This document shows positions 19,263-35,081 of a DNA stretch of 64,000 nucleotides, one piece after another. This DNA is from Acanthacorydalis orientalis (taxonomy: Eukaryota > Arthropoda > Insecta > Megaloptera > Corydalidae), in NCBI GenBank assembly GCA_034766995.1, contig CM068315.1:47732662-47796661 (forward strand). The letters are read 5' to 3'. A program made the position numbers and the translations under genes. Under the pieces are notes generated by a model. It had not been told where the DNA came from and did no database searches. It saw only the letters and a program-made list of their open reading frames with translations. Each line of letters begins with the position of its first letter. The first letter of the stretch is position 1.

Positions 19263-20224
19263 ATGTGTGACGATAGTGATACAGACAGCGTTAGCTATGT
19301 GCCAGGAAATAGAAAACGAAAAGCTCGGTGCATAGTTGATGATTCAGAATCATCAAGTGAATCGGATAGTTCAATTGAAAAGATACATCGACGAAAAAGA
19401 GTTTTTGTACGTAATTATCTTAGTCTATAATTAATTGAAAGTGATTTTTATAGATTTTATATTATTTTAATATTCTCTGACCTAAAAAAGTACCCTTAGA
19501 ATTATACTTACAGTAACCGTATTTTGATTTAATTGTCAAATAGCTTAGTCTCGTAATTTAAACAAAAATAATATAGTTCGTAAATAATAGTTGTTATAAT
19601 GAACTTGATATTTTTGGTAACAAATATAATTTTCATTTTACTTAATTAAAAAGTAAGAGTTGTAAAAAAAAACATTTTTTATATTATTTATAGGGTTATT
19701 TCGATAAGAACCAATGTATTTTTTTCATTTTAGTAACTATTGGTATACACAAAGACATAAAAAGTTTGAAAAGTTAATATTTTCCTCTGTCATTTTGGTA
19801 ACATTGTTCATATTTAAAGTTTTAATCCCAATTTTACAGATAAACTATAATTTTTAACCCAGATGATCAAGAGCTAAAGTAGTGATATTTTCTTTATCCT
19901 AAAATGTCAATATTTTAGTAATAATCTGCCTTATAATTTTAAAGGGTAAAGCTCTTCAATTAAAAATACTTGTTTGTGTATATATATATATATATATATA
20001 TACATACACACATATACATACATACAAAATATTATAAATTTTTCAGGAAAACATTTTAAACTTTTTAGAAATTGTATTTTTTTGTTTTTCACTTTATTTA
20101 AAAAAAACATTATGAGCATTTGATTAAAAACCTTTTCTATCAGAGTACTATTATGTTTTAGAGTGAATTAGTAATAAAAAAGAATTCTCTTTTTCCAAAT
20201 TGGATTAATTCATTTCAAAGAGTA

Positions 20225-20270
<46 letters not shown>

Positions 20271-20770
20271 ATGAATGTATGTATGTGTATATATATATAT
20301 ATATATATAAAATTAACATAAACATACATACATATACGTACACTTCGTTCTTTGTGGCTAAACAATACTGTTTAGCCACAAAGAATGTTAACACTATTTA
20401 GTAATTATTATACAATAATTACTAAATAGTGTTGACATATTAACAATATATTTTATTAACCTCACTTTAATTTTTGGATTCCAAATGACACTATAATATG
20501 TGCATTAATTAGATTTTTCAATATCTGTTTTTCATAAATGATTTAAGTTAGTGACTATATTTTTAAAAATTAAACTTAAAATATAGACCTTTAATCCTAT
20601 TTTTTAAATTAGTTTAAAATGAAGAAAGATTCCTATGATTGATAATAATGTACTTTAATAATTTCTACCATGTGTTTGTGTACATAATTATATGATTATA
20701 TATTTTTTTGTATTTTCTGATTCATTCATTATTAATATGTCATACACATATACATACAAATGTGTGTATG

Positions 20771-20828
<58 letters not shown>

Positions 20829-22540
20829 CATGCATGTATGGATTAGTGTAGTTCTAATAAAATGTGTGTATGTTTCAAGCTTTTCTTTAGTGTTTGATTT
20901 TAATATAAATATATTTCATATCAAGCATAGATATGACAAAAAATACTTAACAATTTGATAATTATTCAAAAAATATTATTAATAAGTATATATTTCATTT
21001 AATTATCTTGCTTGTGTCCTGTGTATGCACATATATATATATATATACACAAACAGCCACATGCATATACACGCATATACATATGTACACACATGTATAT
21101 CAGTGATTATGAATTAAGGCAACAACATTCTTATATTTGTTCTTGTTTTATCTAGAGAGTTGCTAGTGATGATGAGAACAATACAGACAGCAGTAGTTCA
21201 GAGTTGGTAAAAGTTCATCGTAATCTGAGAAAAATGCGCTCTTTGTCTAGCGATAGTAATGATTCTACTGAAAGTGAAGATAATTCCAATTCAGATTGGT
21301 CATCTGAATCAGATACTTCAGATATAGAACAAAATTTACAAGCAGGTCCAAGTAAAGTATTAACTGAACATATATCTGTTTTATCAGACAGCAGTGATGG
21401 AGAATCAGAAAAGTGTCCTATTTGCTTAATCAGTTTTTCAAAACAAGAAGTTGGTACTCCAGAAACTTGTGATCATAGTTTTTGTGCTGAATGTATTCAA
21501 GAATGGTCAAAAAATATTAATACCTGTCCCGTAGATAGGCAGGAGTTTAATCTTATTCTTGTTAGACGCAAACTTAATGGAAAAGTAATTCGACGTATAC
21601 CTGTTGAAAAAAAGCAAATTAATGATGAAGATGGTGTTTTGGAATTTGATCAGACTTTTTGTGAAGTCTGTGGTCGCAGTGATCGTGAGGACAGAATGTT
21701 GTTATGTGATGGATGTGATCTTGGTTATCATCTTGAGTGTTTAACACCACCTTTAGATACAGTCCCTGTCGAAGAATGGTATTGTTCAGAGTGTAGTGAA
21801 GAAGGTTTTATTGCTGCTGATGTTTTTGAAATTTACGAGGGGGAAGTTAATGGTTTGTTATTAGATACACAACTTATTTGATTCATTAATATGTTTGAGA
21901 TTATAGTATTGATTAATTTATATCTAATAAAATGAAGACCATAATTTATGTACCTAATGTGTTCATGTACACAAAAACACAATTATTTTTACACACATAA
22001 ATCGTACATATTCTACATTTTGAATTATTCAGTTTAATTAAACTTTTATAAAAATCATATTAATTTTTTGTTATATAAGTATGTATTATTATTTCATGAA
22101 AATTAATTAAAGACATGGATTTTAAGCAGTTTCTTTTCTTTGAAATTAATGACGATTATAAAATTTGTATCATTGTAATAAAAAGCTTTCATTTTATTTT
22201 TTTTTGTTTCATATTCAATCAAAAAATTATTTGAAATGTTTAATAATAGTAATTATATATTGATTATTTCTTTTAAAAATGTACGCATTGACTCACTATA
22301 CTATTGATATCTTGAAATTGAAAATTTTCAATAATTTTTTGATGACAATTGTTCATAAATATCAGTTTATGTTCCTATTATTGATTCAATATGTTTGTTC
22401 TACTATTTATTATATTGACTAGTAAATATATTTCTTAAGAGAAATAAATGTTACAAAAATATTTTTATTTTTGTTATTTTAATTTCAAGTTAATGAATTC
22501 TATTGAATTTATGTGTATGTGTGTGTATGTATGTTTATAT

Positions 22541-22599
<59 letters not shown>

Positions 22600-23473
22600 G
22601 TATATATATGTATGTATATGTATATATATGTATGCATGTATGATGTGTATATATATATATATATAATATAAACATATACAAAATTATATATTAATAAATA
22701 TAAATTTACAGTAAGTAGTAAAAATCTAATAGCTGAAGCTAATGTATTACAAAATAAATTAATCTAAAATTTTAGCAAAATGGGTAATTTATCATAAAAA
22801 AATAAATATTGATCAAAATTTGAATCAAAAATACATTTTCTGAAAATATTAGGTATTATTTTCAATAGATAAGTTACTAATAATTTTGTAACATTGAAAA
22901 TTAATCAGATATAGGCATCTTAAAAGTGACTTAATAAAAAAATCTTTAATTAGACTTAATGATTTATTTTGTATTAAAGAAATGAAGCATTTTAAAAATG
23001 AATATGCTTATTTAAAAAAATACAATAAATACGCATGAAAGAGATTAAATATATTTATACACACACACACACATATATATATATATATTTCTTGCTTTTC
23101 ATAAATTTATTTATTAATTATTAATGTAATTGGTGTGTTATTCATGATTAAAAAAGTATCTAATATTGAAATGATATCTAAACTTGCGTCACTATAGAAT
23201 TATTTTGTGTTGGACCTAACACAGCCCATTTGTGTTAATATTAAATGTATGCAAATATTTCTGTATGTTTTAAACTAACATATTTAGCGCAAACATATAT
23301 ATACATGTATGCAAATGTTATGCATGTTGCAGAATATATAAAATAATAGAATTTTAATTTAGTATTTAATATTCTAAAAATACCTAGTACATACAAAAGT
23401 GTGTATATTGTATAAAAATTCAGTAAATTTATATTCTGTTTATATATATATATATATATATACACACACATAT

Positions 23474-23518
<45 letters not shown>

Positions 23519-24297
23519 TATATATATATATATATATATGAACACATTTTCAGATTTATTGGAAGATGTTGAACAAATGGGTTATGGAACTCAGCTACGT
23601 AGAACTAGAGTTAATGATCAACCGCGTTTATTACCAAGAACAAGACAAAGTGAAAGAGTTAGAGCCCGAGTAGAAACGCATCGTCTTGAACGAGAAAATA
23701 TAAGTGATCGTCAAGCACAGTCTATTGAGGCAGATCAACCTTCAACTTCTTCTGGATTTGAATCTATTGTAGATGCTATAGCAGGGCCTTCTACAGTCAC
23801 TACAAATAAAGTGAAAACAAAAAATTTGAAGCGTAAAACTATGAAAAAAAAACGAGCAAAACCAAAAAAAAGAAGGAAAACCCGATATAAAACTGTAGAA
23901 TTTGAAATTGATGAACAGTCTGGTGCTAAATTTGCTGTGAAGAAGAAAATTATAAAACGTAGACGAAAAAGGAAAAATAGACGTAAAAATAGAGTCAAAC
24001 GGATCATTCCAAAAACTGTTAAAAAACGCTTGGCATCGCAACTTGGTATATGTCCACCTCAGAAAATAGGACAAAGTTTGCCAGACATAAAAGTTAAATC
24101 AGTCTCTAATGGAATAGAAACACAAAGATTTCATGCAGGTATTATTTTTGTGTACTTGTATGTTTGTATAAATGTGCATCCAATTTAAAAAATTTTTTTA
24201 TTATGAATTATTATTACCAAACAAAAATCATAAGGTTTCCAGTGTGTATACATTTGTGTGCATACGTGCATGTGTGTGTGTATAATGAATGTATGTA

Positions 24298-24373
<76 letters not shown>

Positions 24374-27300
24374 AATGATTTTAATTTAAATCTAAAAATA
24401 TAGTCTGCATTTGTCATCTTTTACAAAAAAAATTTAAAACATTTATTTTTCTTTAAAAAAATTCATTCCTCAAGTTATTTTCAGTATTAATAAATTATAA
24501 ATATATATAGATTCAGTGTTGGGAACAAAAAAAATTTATAATATATTAAAATAATTTTTTTAACAGGTATACCGACTTTACATTTGTTTGGTCACCGGGA
24601 TGAACTTGATTATTTTGATAATTCTAATGAAGAAGACGAATTTTTAGCTGCAAGTGGTGTTGCGTTAGCATCAAGATCACGTCAGTCTTTAATAAATCAT
24701 CGTCATCATGGACATCTTAAAGCAATTTCTTTACCAAGTCCACCTGCAGCATCTACAGCCTGTGATATACTTGATAGTATCCTCGACAGTCAAAGTAAAT
24801 TTCATTCAAAAAACTCTGTTATATCTATAGATTCTAATGGAACAGTATCTTTAAAAGATATGAAGAATAACTGTATAATTGAAAATAAATCGGATTTAGG
24901 CACTGAGCCTATAGTAACTGGATCAAAATCTAATTCATTTAATTTAGATTCGAGTGAACGTGTCACTCGAGCACCTATGTATCCAGGTTATAATGGGGGA
25001 GGTGGAAATCGTGCACCTTATGGTTTTAATCGTGGCAGCGGTACTGGATATCGAGGTACAGGCAATTATAATAATAGTTCATACAGTGGTAGTGGAGGAA
25101 ATTACTCAACTGGTGGATTCTATGGAAATGGATCTAGAGGGCGAGGAACAAATTTTGGATCACATCCTTTTGATTCACGTGAAAATCGAACCGGTTATAT
25201 AGATTATTTACATAGGGGACCATCGCCAGCCCATAGAGGTATTCCCTTATTCCAAAGAGGTCGTGGAGCACCAAGATTTCCACGAAGACCATTAATCGGA
25301 GATCATAGTGGAAGTTCTGCTTCTACTTATTCACAAGATGAAGATGTTCATGAAATTGATCTATCCATGAGTGTTCAAGAAAATGAAATTTCAAGATCTA
25401 CAGAACCCGATACAGATGTTCGTGAAGTATCTGTAAATCGCGATGAAGATTTTGATATATATAGTGATATAGAGGCTACACCTGCATTTGATGAAGATGG
25501 TGATTCAAGAAATATTGATGAATCTGTTTCTGCTACACCTTCTTTATTACCACCACCTATTCCTCCTGCATTGCCTGGAATTGTGTATGGAAGTGATTCA
25601 GATGATGGAGATAGTGATGTTGATCTTGTTATAGATGATGCGGATAAAAATGAAAAATATGATCCTACAAAGCCATCCGGTGATACAGACAGTGAACCAG
25701 ATACAACAGGTGCCACTTCAATTGATTGTCGGGATGGTTCTTCAACTGAATTTTCTAAAGATTTAATTGGTCCAAAACTACCAGATGACATGAAAACTTT
25801 ACTAGAGAATAATACAGATCTTGCTGTTGCAAGCACAGCAAGACCTAGAATTGTTTTATTGTCTTCACCTGCACCTACAGAACAAGAAAATGAAACTTGT
25901 CCAAATCTTGATGTTTATACATCTGAAAGTGGCATTGAATCAAGAGAAAGATGTATAACACCAGATGAAGATACAGATGATGAGTGTCCAAATTTTTCTA
26001 TTTATTCAGCAGAAACATTGAACATTGCAAAAACAACAGAACAAGAAATAGAAGCAGAGTCTAGTGAACCTGTGGTAATTATTATTATTATTGAATATAA
26101 AATTAATTATATATAAATATTTCAGCTCATAATTTTTTTTTGTTTTTACATTGTATATTATTTTAATATATACTTAAAATATTTTTACTTTGTATGTGTG
26201 TGTGTGTGTGTATGCATGCATGTGTGCATGTAAATTGTAAATATTTTTACATATTGAAGGCAAACCCTCCTCCTAAGTCTGATGATATGACAATTTCAAA
26301 TGATTCTGCTATTCCCAATGATCTTGAGGGGATTCCTGAACCGGATTCTGTTCAAAATGATGAAGTTGAAAGTAGTACTGGTGATTTTGAACAAATTGAT
26401 TCACAACGAAAATCACCAGAAACATCTGCAGTTGTTGATTCAGCAGAACCAGATTCAAATAATATGGAGGAAGAAAATGAATTAGCAGTTATCTCTCAGA
26501 TGTCACCAAAAAGTAAAGCTAACAGATCTGTTGAAAATTCAAATCAGATTGAAGAAATATCCACTACACAAAATGATATTGATGCAGAATCTAAAGCAAG
26601 TAGAAGTGATAGTACAGAAATTATTCAATCTAGTACTGTGAAAAACCGAATTGAAAATATATTACAAAAAACGTTGCGATTATATGATGACAGTGATCTA
26701 GAAGAATGGTCTGAAAGCAATGAAAAAAGTGAAGAAGAAAAAATAGAAAAGAAAGTTCAAGAAGATGATCAAAATTCAAATCGTTCTTCTATAAGGTATG
26801 TCTTTTTTTTAATAATTTTAGTATAAAAGTCTCTTAAATGCACTTATAAAATGAAAAGTTGAATGATTTTTTTTAATGTTATTTATTAAAAAAATCAAAT
26901 TTGTCATTATAGACTAGAAAGTCGTAATGTTATGGAAGAAATCGAAAAATTAACTGAGGCTGTAAGTGAAGAAGAAAGAAGTTATACTCCGTGTATGGAT
27001 GAAAATGGAGAAACAGATGGATCACGTCGTGAACCTGGAATCGGAGGTCTTGATACAGAACTTGTGTCCGATGAAGAGAAAAATGATTTTGATGAATCTC
27101 ACGAAATAAGAAATGCTTCTGATGGAGAAGCGCTTGAAATAAATGCTAAAGAACATGAACTTGATTTAGCGGTACGACCGGAAGATTATGAAGAGGGTGA
27201 AATTGTGGAAGGGAAAAAAAAGCGAATTGATAAAAAAATTGAAAATTGTATACCTCAAATTGAAGTAGAGAAAATAGAAAGAATTGAAACTGAAGTAGAA

Positions 27301-29087
27301 GCTAATAAAGATGTTGAAGAACGACCCAAAGACAAAAAGAAAAAGCCAACAGATTCTTCATTTAAAAAGGTCAGCAAAGGTGGAAAAGATAGAAATTATC
27401 GAGATAGAGATCGAGAAAAAAGTAAATCAAAAGAAAGAAAGACAAGAGATTCGAAAAAGAAAGATGCCAGACAGCGAAAAGAAAAAAGAAAAGAACTTGA
27501 AAGGTATCCGTATTTGTTTATTTACCATAGTTATTTAAATTAATATAAATATTTTATTTTTTGGAGTGTAATTAAATTCAGAAATGTTACTTGAATAAAG
27601 ATACATTTTTAAATTGTGTCTCTTAAAAAATAAATGTAAAAAATTAAATATTTTAGAGTTATAGTAACTATATATTTTGTGTGGTCTTTGTTTTCTTAAC
27701 ATTATTCGTAACATTTAAAGGTATAATGTTCGTAATGTGGTGGGTCAAAAAATAGCAAGAAAGAGTTTTGCTGATATTTTTGGCAGAGATGAATCCAGAG
27801 AAAGATCTCCATCGCCTTTTGGACGTCGTAGTATGTCTCGAGAAAGATCGTCATCAAGACGTAGAAGTGTTTCACGAAGCAGACGTTCATTTTCACGTGG
27901 TCGTAGATCTATTTCCAGGCGGAGGTCATCATCTCGTCGTCGAAGATCTCCTTCTCATAGATCTTTATCGAGAGATAGATCTATATCACGTAGTAGAAGA
28001 TCATCATCAAGAAAAAGAAGATCTCTTTCACGTAATAGAAGGTCTGCATCTAGAATTCGTAGAAGCTTGTCTCTCTCTAGAAATCGTAGAATACGTCGAT
28101 CACGTTCAAAAAGCAAATCAGTTTCTCCTCGTCGTAATAGACCTGCAGTCCGAAGGTCGAGGTCCAAGACACCTCGCACAAAAATTAAACCTAGACGTCG
28201 CAGATCAAATAGTAAACCAAAGACTAATAAGCGAGTACCAGATGATCTAAGTAAATCAAAAAAGGTAAAAATAAAAACATTCCAAAAAAATAACAAAGTT
28301 AAGAGATTTATTTTTGTGTTATATTCATTATTTATTTTTAAAAAGCTTATGATTAATATTATGTATAATAGATCAAAAAGAAAAATCGAAGTGTATCACC
28401 AAAACAACGTGAACATATTCCTGGAGCACCAGTTAGAGGTTCACGTGAGCCAGAACGTGTAAGGTATAGAAGAGAATGGACTCCCTCTTGGTCACGTTCT
28501 CCAAGTCCACGTCAACGAAGACCTGTTGCAAATATATCTCCATCTTGGACACCACCAGTAAGACGTGAAGGATCGCCAATCGAACCTCAAAATCTAACCG
28601 TAATATTGACAAATGATGAAGCAATTAAGAAAAAAAAAGAAAAGAAGAAAAAAGGAGAGAAAAGGTTGAAAGAAAATGTTGGTGACCGACGCAAAAGACG
28701 TAGAAGAGATGGAACTCCACCGCCTTCTAAAGAAGTTTTTGCCTCTGGTGATAATATACTTGTCAGTGTTAGTTTTAATAAAGCTGCCGATGAATCTGTA
28801 TCTACACAACCGGCACGTGAAATTGTGGGTACAAAACGTAAACGAGACATTTCTGATGCAGAAGGCACTAAGCGATCAAGAAAAGATAAATCTACTCGTG
28901 AAAGAAACAAAAAAAGTGAAAGAAAAGGTAAAAAGCATATAAATTGTATTAGAGCAGTTAGTTTGCAAACATAAATTAGTAAAGATAGATACATCTACGC
29001 ACACATAAATTATGATAGTTTTACCTATTGTGAAGTGATCAAACTGCTATGGTTTATATGTGTGTGTATGTGTATACATGCATATAT

Positions 29088-29120
<33 letters not shown>

Positions 29121-31887
29121 ATACATATATATATATATATGTATATATATGTGTGTGTATGTATGTATATAAATAAATATTGTTTATTAGGTAAATCAAA
29201 GAAGAACAAAGACATATCAAATGTCAAGCCTGTCGCCATTATTGATTTAGATCGATCTCCATTTAAAGAAATTACACCATCACCTAAGGATGTTATTGTA
29301 CTAAGCGATAGTGATGATCCTGCTAAAGATGTAGAGCGACATGAATCTCCTCATGATGAACCTATTGAAATGGGATCACGTGATGAACCAAGTTCAACTC
29401 CACAGTCACCGAGAGAGAACGGTTATTCTAATGCTCCAACTGGTCCAAAAACCCCACCAGAACCTCAAATTAAATTCCATATTCAAAAACCGCAACAATC
29501 ATTACGTAATGTCAGTAATCCATTAAGAGATGATCATGACGATGCTTCAGAACCAGAAGATGATGAAGATGTAGACACAAGACCAGAACTTGAAATACAT
29601 GCTGTTGAAGTTGTTCCTCATAAAGGACCAAATACTCCTCCAGAACCTCCAAGCTCTCCTCCGAGTTCTCCAGATGCATATGATCCATTTGAACCAACAA
29701 AATCACGTTCCCCAACACCTGAACCTGTTTCAAGACCAACAGCACCTCCAACAAGAGATTCAGTTGTTGGTCCAGATGCATCACCTATTAGACAAATACA
29801 AACAACTTGTGAAGTAATTGAAAAAGATGAATCGATTTTTGATAGTGCTACAGAAGTTACTAGTCCCAAACGTCTTGGAGATACTCCAGATGGATCAGTT
29901 GGAACACCAATTCGTAATATTTCGGTTGAACGTGAACGAATTCAAAATACTTCAACGCCGGAATTACCTAGACCATCGGACACAAATAATGTAAATGTTA
30001 TAGACCAAACAACACAACCTCCGGCTGCTTCTATATTTCCTGCAATTGTTAAACCAATTGCAGCTACTCCGGCATATTCAGCGGTCAATCCTACAATCGT
30101 TTGCTCAACGCCCATTACTCAAAACCCAACAGCTTCAAGGAATAATGTATTTGGAGGAACTCCAACATGGGGTGCTCCTACTTCAGTACCGCAACGAGTT
30201 GTACATCCTACACCTTCAAAACCTAGTCCAGCAAAACCTTCTCCATTGAAAACATCTCCTTCAAAAGGACCAATAAAATCAACACCTATTAAACCAATGC
30301 CTTCAAAAACTATAATATCAAAATTGCCCCTTCCTACTGCCAAACCATATAATCCAAGAAGTTCCAAAAATAAAAATAATTCATCAAAATCAGCAGGGCG
30401 GCAATCAGGTCAAAATGGAAATGAAGTTATAGATGTTGATTTAGATTTTGATTCACCTTATTCGCCAGGTTCAAGTGATTATGAAGATTTATTTGAACCT
30501 CCAACTGATACTGTTAAAAGTAATTCAACTTCTAGAAGTAATGCTAATCAAAAAAATTCAAAATCACCTGCAAAAGGAACATTTGATAGTTTATTTGGAG
30601 CGGCTTCACCAGTGTACAGACCTCAACAAAGTGCAAATAAAAAAACTAAACAGTCATCAGCAACTAAAGTCCCTGTTAAATATAATAAGAAACCAGTGTC
30701 TAAAGGTAATTCATAAAGTAAGTACTTTGAATTTTAATATTTTAATCTATTTTAATTTTCAGGTGCAAAAAATCAAGTTGGAATTAAGTTAGATGAAGAT
30801 AGTTTAAAAATACTTGATGAACTACCAAGCTCAGCTGTAGAAATGCAGGTAAAAGATAAGGTATGGTTTCTCACCCATATCAAAATTATTGTAGTGCATA
30901 AAATATTTTTCTTTTTTATTATTTAATATTTTATATTTTATGTGCTTGCCTGAAATTTAATTAAATTCTATTTATAAAGAAATTAAAATGTGTATATATA
31001 TATAGATATATATATATATATAAAGTTTATATGTGGATTTTTATGTATTAAAGTAATTAACTGAAAGATATAAAATATATACTAATTTTAAGAGCATTAT
31101 AGTTATGAAATTAAATAATTTTAGTAAATGTTATACTTTTAACATTGTAAATTATTAAATGCCAGTATATTATTCCAGTTTTTGAAAAAATTAAACCGGC
31201 AAGAAAGAGTAGTAGAAGAAGTGAAATTAGTTCTAAAACCACATTATAATAAAAAGCACATTACAAAAGAGCAATACAAGGATATTTTAAGACGATCTGT
31301 GCCGAAGGTAAATATCTTATTATTTTAAATTAAATTTAGTAAATGTGATCTTTTAATTTAGATATGTCATAATAAAACCGGAGAAATTAACCCAAAGAAG
31401 ATACAGGCTCTGATTGAAGCTTACGTAAAAAGGGCAAGAATGACAAATCGTAAAGGTGCTAATAACACAAGCACAAATCCTCCACAAACTCAAACAAAGC
31501 CGTGAGTAAAATTTCTTAAATATATTTATATATATATATATATAACAAAACAAACTTTTGACAACTTTTTTTATCACTTCAATAATAAGTAAATTACTAT
31601 ATGTACTTATTAACAAATAAGAAAAAAAAATACCACTGTATAAACAGTACAATATACAGAAAATGTTTCATGTAATGTGTAATATATGTAATTTATAAAA
31701 TTATTTTTTTGTTTTTTCTATTAAAATCCCAGTTCATTTCAATTAATACTTTAAAAAAAAAAATCTTATTGCTGAAATTAACATGAACATTTAGTGTAAA
31801 AACTATTCATAGTGTACGAGAGTTTGTGTTTTATTTATTGTGATTGTATTAATAATGCCTTCTAGGTATCCAGTTAGTCATAGTTGA
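19263..31887 (+). CDS. PHRF1: PHD and RING finger domain protein 1
   Basis: Thirteen exons, 19263-19406, 21156-21852, 23554-24138, 24567-26074, 26260-26795, 26913-27503, 27721-28264, 28372-28927, 29191-30705, 30763-30860, 31179-31307, 31362-31501 and 31866-31887, join to about 2354 residues. Order: an acidic Ser-rich N-terminus, a C3HC4 RING (about 135-175, CPICLISF...[13 protein letters not shown]...CPVDR) and a PHD finger (about 217-262, [20 protein letters not shown]...WYCSEC). Then come [14 protein letters not shown], the [17 protein letters not shown] motif, a long disordered region, an Arg-Ser repeat region (about 1370-1500) and a C-terminal SRI-like domain ([20 protein letters not shown]...). 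Known family role: chromatin-associated ubiquitin ligase that contacts the RNA polymerase II C-terminal domain through its SRI domain. The last exon is uncertain: without the final intron the frame stops at 31503-31505. The exon 10 donor has a 12-nt shorter alternative at 30848. Confidence 0.92.
20348..20385. repeat. Perfect palindrome 1 (17-bp stem, ATAC loop) in PHRF1 intron 1
   Basis: TTCTTTGTGGCTAAACA at 20348-20364 is the exact reverse complement of 20369-20385, separated by ATAC. Confidence 0.95.
20386..20437. repeat. Palindrome 2 (24-bp stem, one mismatch, ATAC loop) in PHRF1 intron 1
   Basis: Begins at the base after palindrome 1. AACACTATTTAGTAATTATT at 20390-20409 is the exact reverse complement of 20414-20433, again with an ATAC centre. 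The stem extends four more positions on each side, with one G-T mismatch. Confidence 0.93.
20777..20823. repeat. (TA)n microsatellite in PHRF1 intron 1
   Basis: TA array with TATG/TGTG flanks. Similar shorter arrays lie at 19978-20000, 20226-20252, 20288-20309 and 21031-21047. Confidence 0.9.
22540..22666. repeat. TA/TATG compound microsatellite in PHRF1 intron 2
   Basis: A TA array at about 22553-22587 runs into TATGTATG repeats, then another TA array ending near 22666. Confidence 0.9.
23440..23539. repeat. Interrupted (TA)n array abutting PHRF1 exon 3
   Basis: TA repeats broken by CA steps run to within 14 bp of the acceptor at 23553, so this exon has only a very short pyrimidine stretch (ATTTTCAG) and a TA-rich branch region. 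Confidence 0.92.
24301..24360. repeat. (TA)n microsatellite in PHRF1 intron 3
   Basis: 60 bp of TA repeat flanked by a short (CA)n tract. Confidence 0.95.
29075..29170. repeat. TA/TATG compound repeat in PHRF1 intron 8
   Basis: Short TA arrays alternating with TATGTATG, ending 20 bp before the exon at 29191. Confidence 0.85.
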
Positions 31888-32954
31888 AAAATCGTTCAAA
31901 TAATTAAAATACATGCAAATGTAATAATTTCAGATGACAAATATATATATGTATGATTCTTAGGGCAAAATCAACATTTTGGAGCTGATCAGGCACAGGA
32001 TTATTTTCAAACATCAGTGAATAAATGTGATAAATCTTATCAATCATTACTTAGTATCTTAGCTGAAACTGACATCAACTGTGTCATCTTGTATTTGATC
32101 TGACGACCCATTTATTTATTGTAATACATTCTTTACATTTCTTGAAGATATAGCAGTACAATTGGATAATAAATTGAAAACTCTACGTATATTAATTATA
32201 TATATGAACATTTGTATAAGATTACGTTTGGAATCGGATTTTTATATATTACAGTGAAGTGTTTGAATTCTAAGTGTATTTGCTATTAAACTCAATTTAT
32301 TTTTCTCGCATGGCGCAGTAAAATACTTGTATATATTGTAGATGAAAAAATCCATTGACTAAGCATTTTTCAGGTTGTTGCAGAACATAGTTTATTGAAA
32401 TGTAAGTTAAGTACGTAGTTTTATTTTATTGTGAAATAAATGTAAGGACTCTTTACAGAGTGTAGATAAAAATATAAATGTAATGTGAAATATTGGTTTT
32501 ATTTTTTATTAAACCTTTGTTTGAAATTGATATCTTCATGTAATCAGTAGTATTTTATGCAAAAACAATTTTTTATTGTATACTTTGTTGTATTTCTTTA
32601 TATACAGATTGATGTATGAACAATACAAATCTTACATAGTCCTACTTGATTGTTATAATGTTGAGTAATTAAAAAAATACAAAAATGTCTTTACATGCAA
32701 ACAGAATTGTTTATTTTCTAGTATTTTTGGTTACAGTCATTTGAACAATTATATTAAAATATAATGTTTGTAATATCACATTAAATGTTTATACATACAT
32801 ATATATATATATATATGTACACACAAACATATATAACCCATACATACTCTTAGACATTGAAGAAAATTAATACACATTTCATGTAAAAATAAGCATTTCA
32901 ATAATTCCAGTCTTGCACAATATATTAGAATCTATAATGGTTTTCCACATTTTT
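31888..32954. other. Convergent 3' region of PHRF1 and cathepsin D
   Basis: AT-rich 3' UTR and spacer. A candidate PHRF1 poly(A) signal AATAAA is at 32435-32440. TTTATT at 32710-32715 is a candidate minus-strand signal for cathepsin D. A short TA array lies at 32798-32816. No coding potential seen. Confidence 0.55.
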
Positions 32955-34738
<1,784 letters not shown>

Positions 34739-35081
34739 TATTACTTAAATTATTTTAAGAACCTTAATTTTCAACACTATACAGTTTAATTATAATTAAA
34801 GATATTACACAGATATACTACACTTATCAAACATTTGACGTCGAACAAACTGAACAAGGTCAAACAATTGACCGGCCAGAAAGATTAAGGGTCAAATCAG
34901 ATATATACAAAATAATCACAGCTTTTGTCTTTCAAATATAATTGTAATAAGTTTCATAAAATTTAAATATTATTATATTTTCATAATTATAACTTATATT
35001 TATAATCGATATTGTCTATGAATTTCGTTGAGTTTATATGGTATCTCTGCAGAAACAGTAACATTTACCCATCGACTAAGT

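Noticed and set aside
24954..25202. Alternative-frame ORFs inside PHRF1 exons
   Set aside because: Shadows of Gly/Ser- and Arg-rich coding sequence; the main frame is continuous with PHRF1 motifs.
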